From JBGZFC01 sp964346495 (GTDB lineage: Bacteria; Bacteroidota; Bacteroidia; Bacteroidales; Dysgonomonadaceae), in contig CAYFUW010000102.1 of assembly GCA_964346495.1 (NCBI GenBank), positions 1 to 5,590 of the forward strand: DNA of 5,590 nucleotides, read 5' to 3'. The translations under genes were made by a program, and so were the position numbers. Under the pieces are notes generated by a model. The model did not search any database. It was not told where the DNA came from and saw nothing but the letters and a program-made list of their open reading frames with translations. How positions within the stretch are numbered: position 1 is the first letter of the stretch; the number at the start of each line of letters is the position of its first letter. This document shows positions 4,636-5,590 of the stretch, one piece after another.

Positions 4636-5590
4636 CTATTTTGATATTAATTCTATCGCATATTCAAGTACTGTGTCCTTGTCTGCCAAAAAATCTTCTG
4701 CGGTCTGATGTACTAAATGATGAGGTTCAACACCAATACCTTCCATCGGAAAACCTTGTGACGATATTTGTTTCTCTTTTCTAACAGGTATTCTGAAAAC
4801 TATGCCATGTGAAGTTTGAAATTCCAAAGGACGATTTCCGGTATCGCCACCTGTAGGCTCGCCTATTAATGTTACGTTTCCGCTCTCTTTTAAGTCGATA
4901 ACGAAACTCTCTGCGGCAGAAAAAGTATTGGTGCTTGTTAACAAATAAACTTTTCCTTTGAAAGCATCCGCAACAGGTTCTAACTCTTGACCGGACACAC
5001 AAGCTTTTTGTGGTTGCGTAATGAAGTACTCTGTAATTTTTTCACTTGTTACACTATTTCCACCACCATTTTCACGAACATCAATTATTATGAATGAAGA
5101 ATTTTTCAAACTTTGATAAGCTTGCAAGAATTGTGGAAAAATTTCTTTTCCACTCATATTTTTTACAGCCAAATAAGCTACGCTATCGTTAAGCATTTTG
5201 CCTTCCACATTTTGGGTGTCGCTATCTGTTTGAATGTCTTTGTAAAGTTTTACTTCGACTTCTCTTTCGCCTTCCGAGTTCCGTATTTTAAAAGTACGAA
5301 CCGTATCTGTGTAACTTGAAAAAATACCATAAGATGCTTTTACTGTCCTATAGTGAGATGTTGAAGCTTCTGCATATGGCAATTCAGAAGCTAACCATTC
5401 CATAACGGGAATGCCATTAATTTCTAATATTTCATCTTTTGGCAAAAGATTTTCATAATTCAATGATTGATTTCTAATGCTTTCAACAAAAACTCGATTA
5501 TCTATAATCGTTGCAAAATAGTTAGCTTTAAAACGGTTAAATTGCATTGATGTGTGTCCGTTTTTGAGTTTAGCAAAAAACTTAACTAAC
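4636..5590 (-). CDS. S41-family serine peptidase (C-terminal processing / tricorn type), 5' end beyond window
   Basis: Only the C-terminal 317 residues are visible; the frame stays open through position 5590 and the true start lies to the right. The ATG at 5545-5547 is internal: in-frame codons upstream of it read LVKFFAKLKNGHTS, the conserved S41 motif just before the PDZ-like segment, with the family His at visible residue 12. Next come LLPKDEILEINGIPVMEWL (about 48-66, PDZ-like), IIIDVRENGGGNS (167-179), the nucleophile region TNTFSAAESF (Ser224) and GEPTGGDTG (243-251, Glu244). The position after GEPT lacks the Lys seen in CtpA-type (S41A) enzymes, so a Ser/His/Glu, S41B-like enzyme is more likely. 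The end, GVEPHHLVHQTAEDFLADKD, is the usual S41 C-terminus. Bacteroidota members are commonly exported or lipoproteins, but the signal region is out of view. It is convergent with the restriction-modification operon, and I see no clear terminator downstream of it. Confidence 0.9.
   Translation of the reverse strand, partial: LVKFFAKLKNGHTSMQFNRFKANYFATIIDNRVFVESIRNQSLNYENLLPKDEILEINGIPVMEWLASELPYAEASTSHYRTVKASYGIFSSYTDTVRTFKIRNSEGEREVEVKLYKDIQTDSDTQNVEGKMLNDSVAYLAVKNMSGKEIFPQFLQAYQSLKNSSFIIIDVRENGGGNSVTSEKITEYFITQPQKACVSGQELEPVADAFKGKVYLLTSTNTFSAAESFVIDLKESGNVTLIGEPTGGDTGNRPLEFQTSHGIVFRIPVRKEKQISSQGFPMEGIGVEPHHLVHQTAEDFLADKDTVLEYAIELISK

Overview
The window looks like a chromosomal stretch of a low-GC member of the Bacteroidota, probably Bacteroidales. 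This rests on the style of the FabD and transaldolase proteins, the absence of clear Shine-Dalgarno sites, TAnnTTTG-like promoter boxes, and intergenic repeats of the 'TGTCATTCTGAACGAAGTGAAG' type split by short tandem repeats. The exact genus cannot be read from the sequence.

Layout, left to right: (1) fabD, malonyl-CoA:ACP transacylase, complete, + strand. (2) A 388-base spacer without a gene. It holds a diverged 55-bp half-copy of a repeat family, a second shorter copy of its core, and three unrelated tandem arrays that all have a 7-bp period. (3) tal, a complete 318-residue TalB-type transaldolase, + strand, closed by a strong intrinsic terminator. (4) A two-gene type II restriction-modification cassette: a PD-(D/E)XK protein of no recognised family (the presumed endonuclease) overlapping by ATGA with a D12-class N6-adenine DNA methyltransferase. 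(5) A 291-base spacer with a second copy of the 3' end of tal and then a roughly 155-bp MITE-like palindromic element. (6) A convergent S41-family serine peptidase, - strand. Its N-terminus lies beyond the right edge; the first ATG visible in it is internal.

The main observation is that the restriction-modification cassette is bracketed by 44-bp direct repeats (41/44 identical). One copy is the last 11 codons plus stop of tal; the other begins on the last base of the methyltransferase stop codon. The single difference inside the coding part is synonymous (GAA/GAG). The cassette is also AT-richer (about 34% GC in hand-counted samples) than fabD (about 45%) and tal (about 40%). Together this indicates a horizontally acquired defence islet inserted at the 3' end of tal. 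It fits either insertion with long target duplication or a site-specific event that regenerated the end of tal, and no integrase or transposase is visible here.

fabD and tal are housekeeping genes (fatty-acid initiation; pentose phosphate pathway) and share no evident operon. The two cassette genes work as a pair: the nuclease is expected to cut unmodified DNA at the site that the methyltransferase protects. The methyltransferase also ends in QLTLF, which resembles a bacterial sliding-clamp-binding motif.
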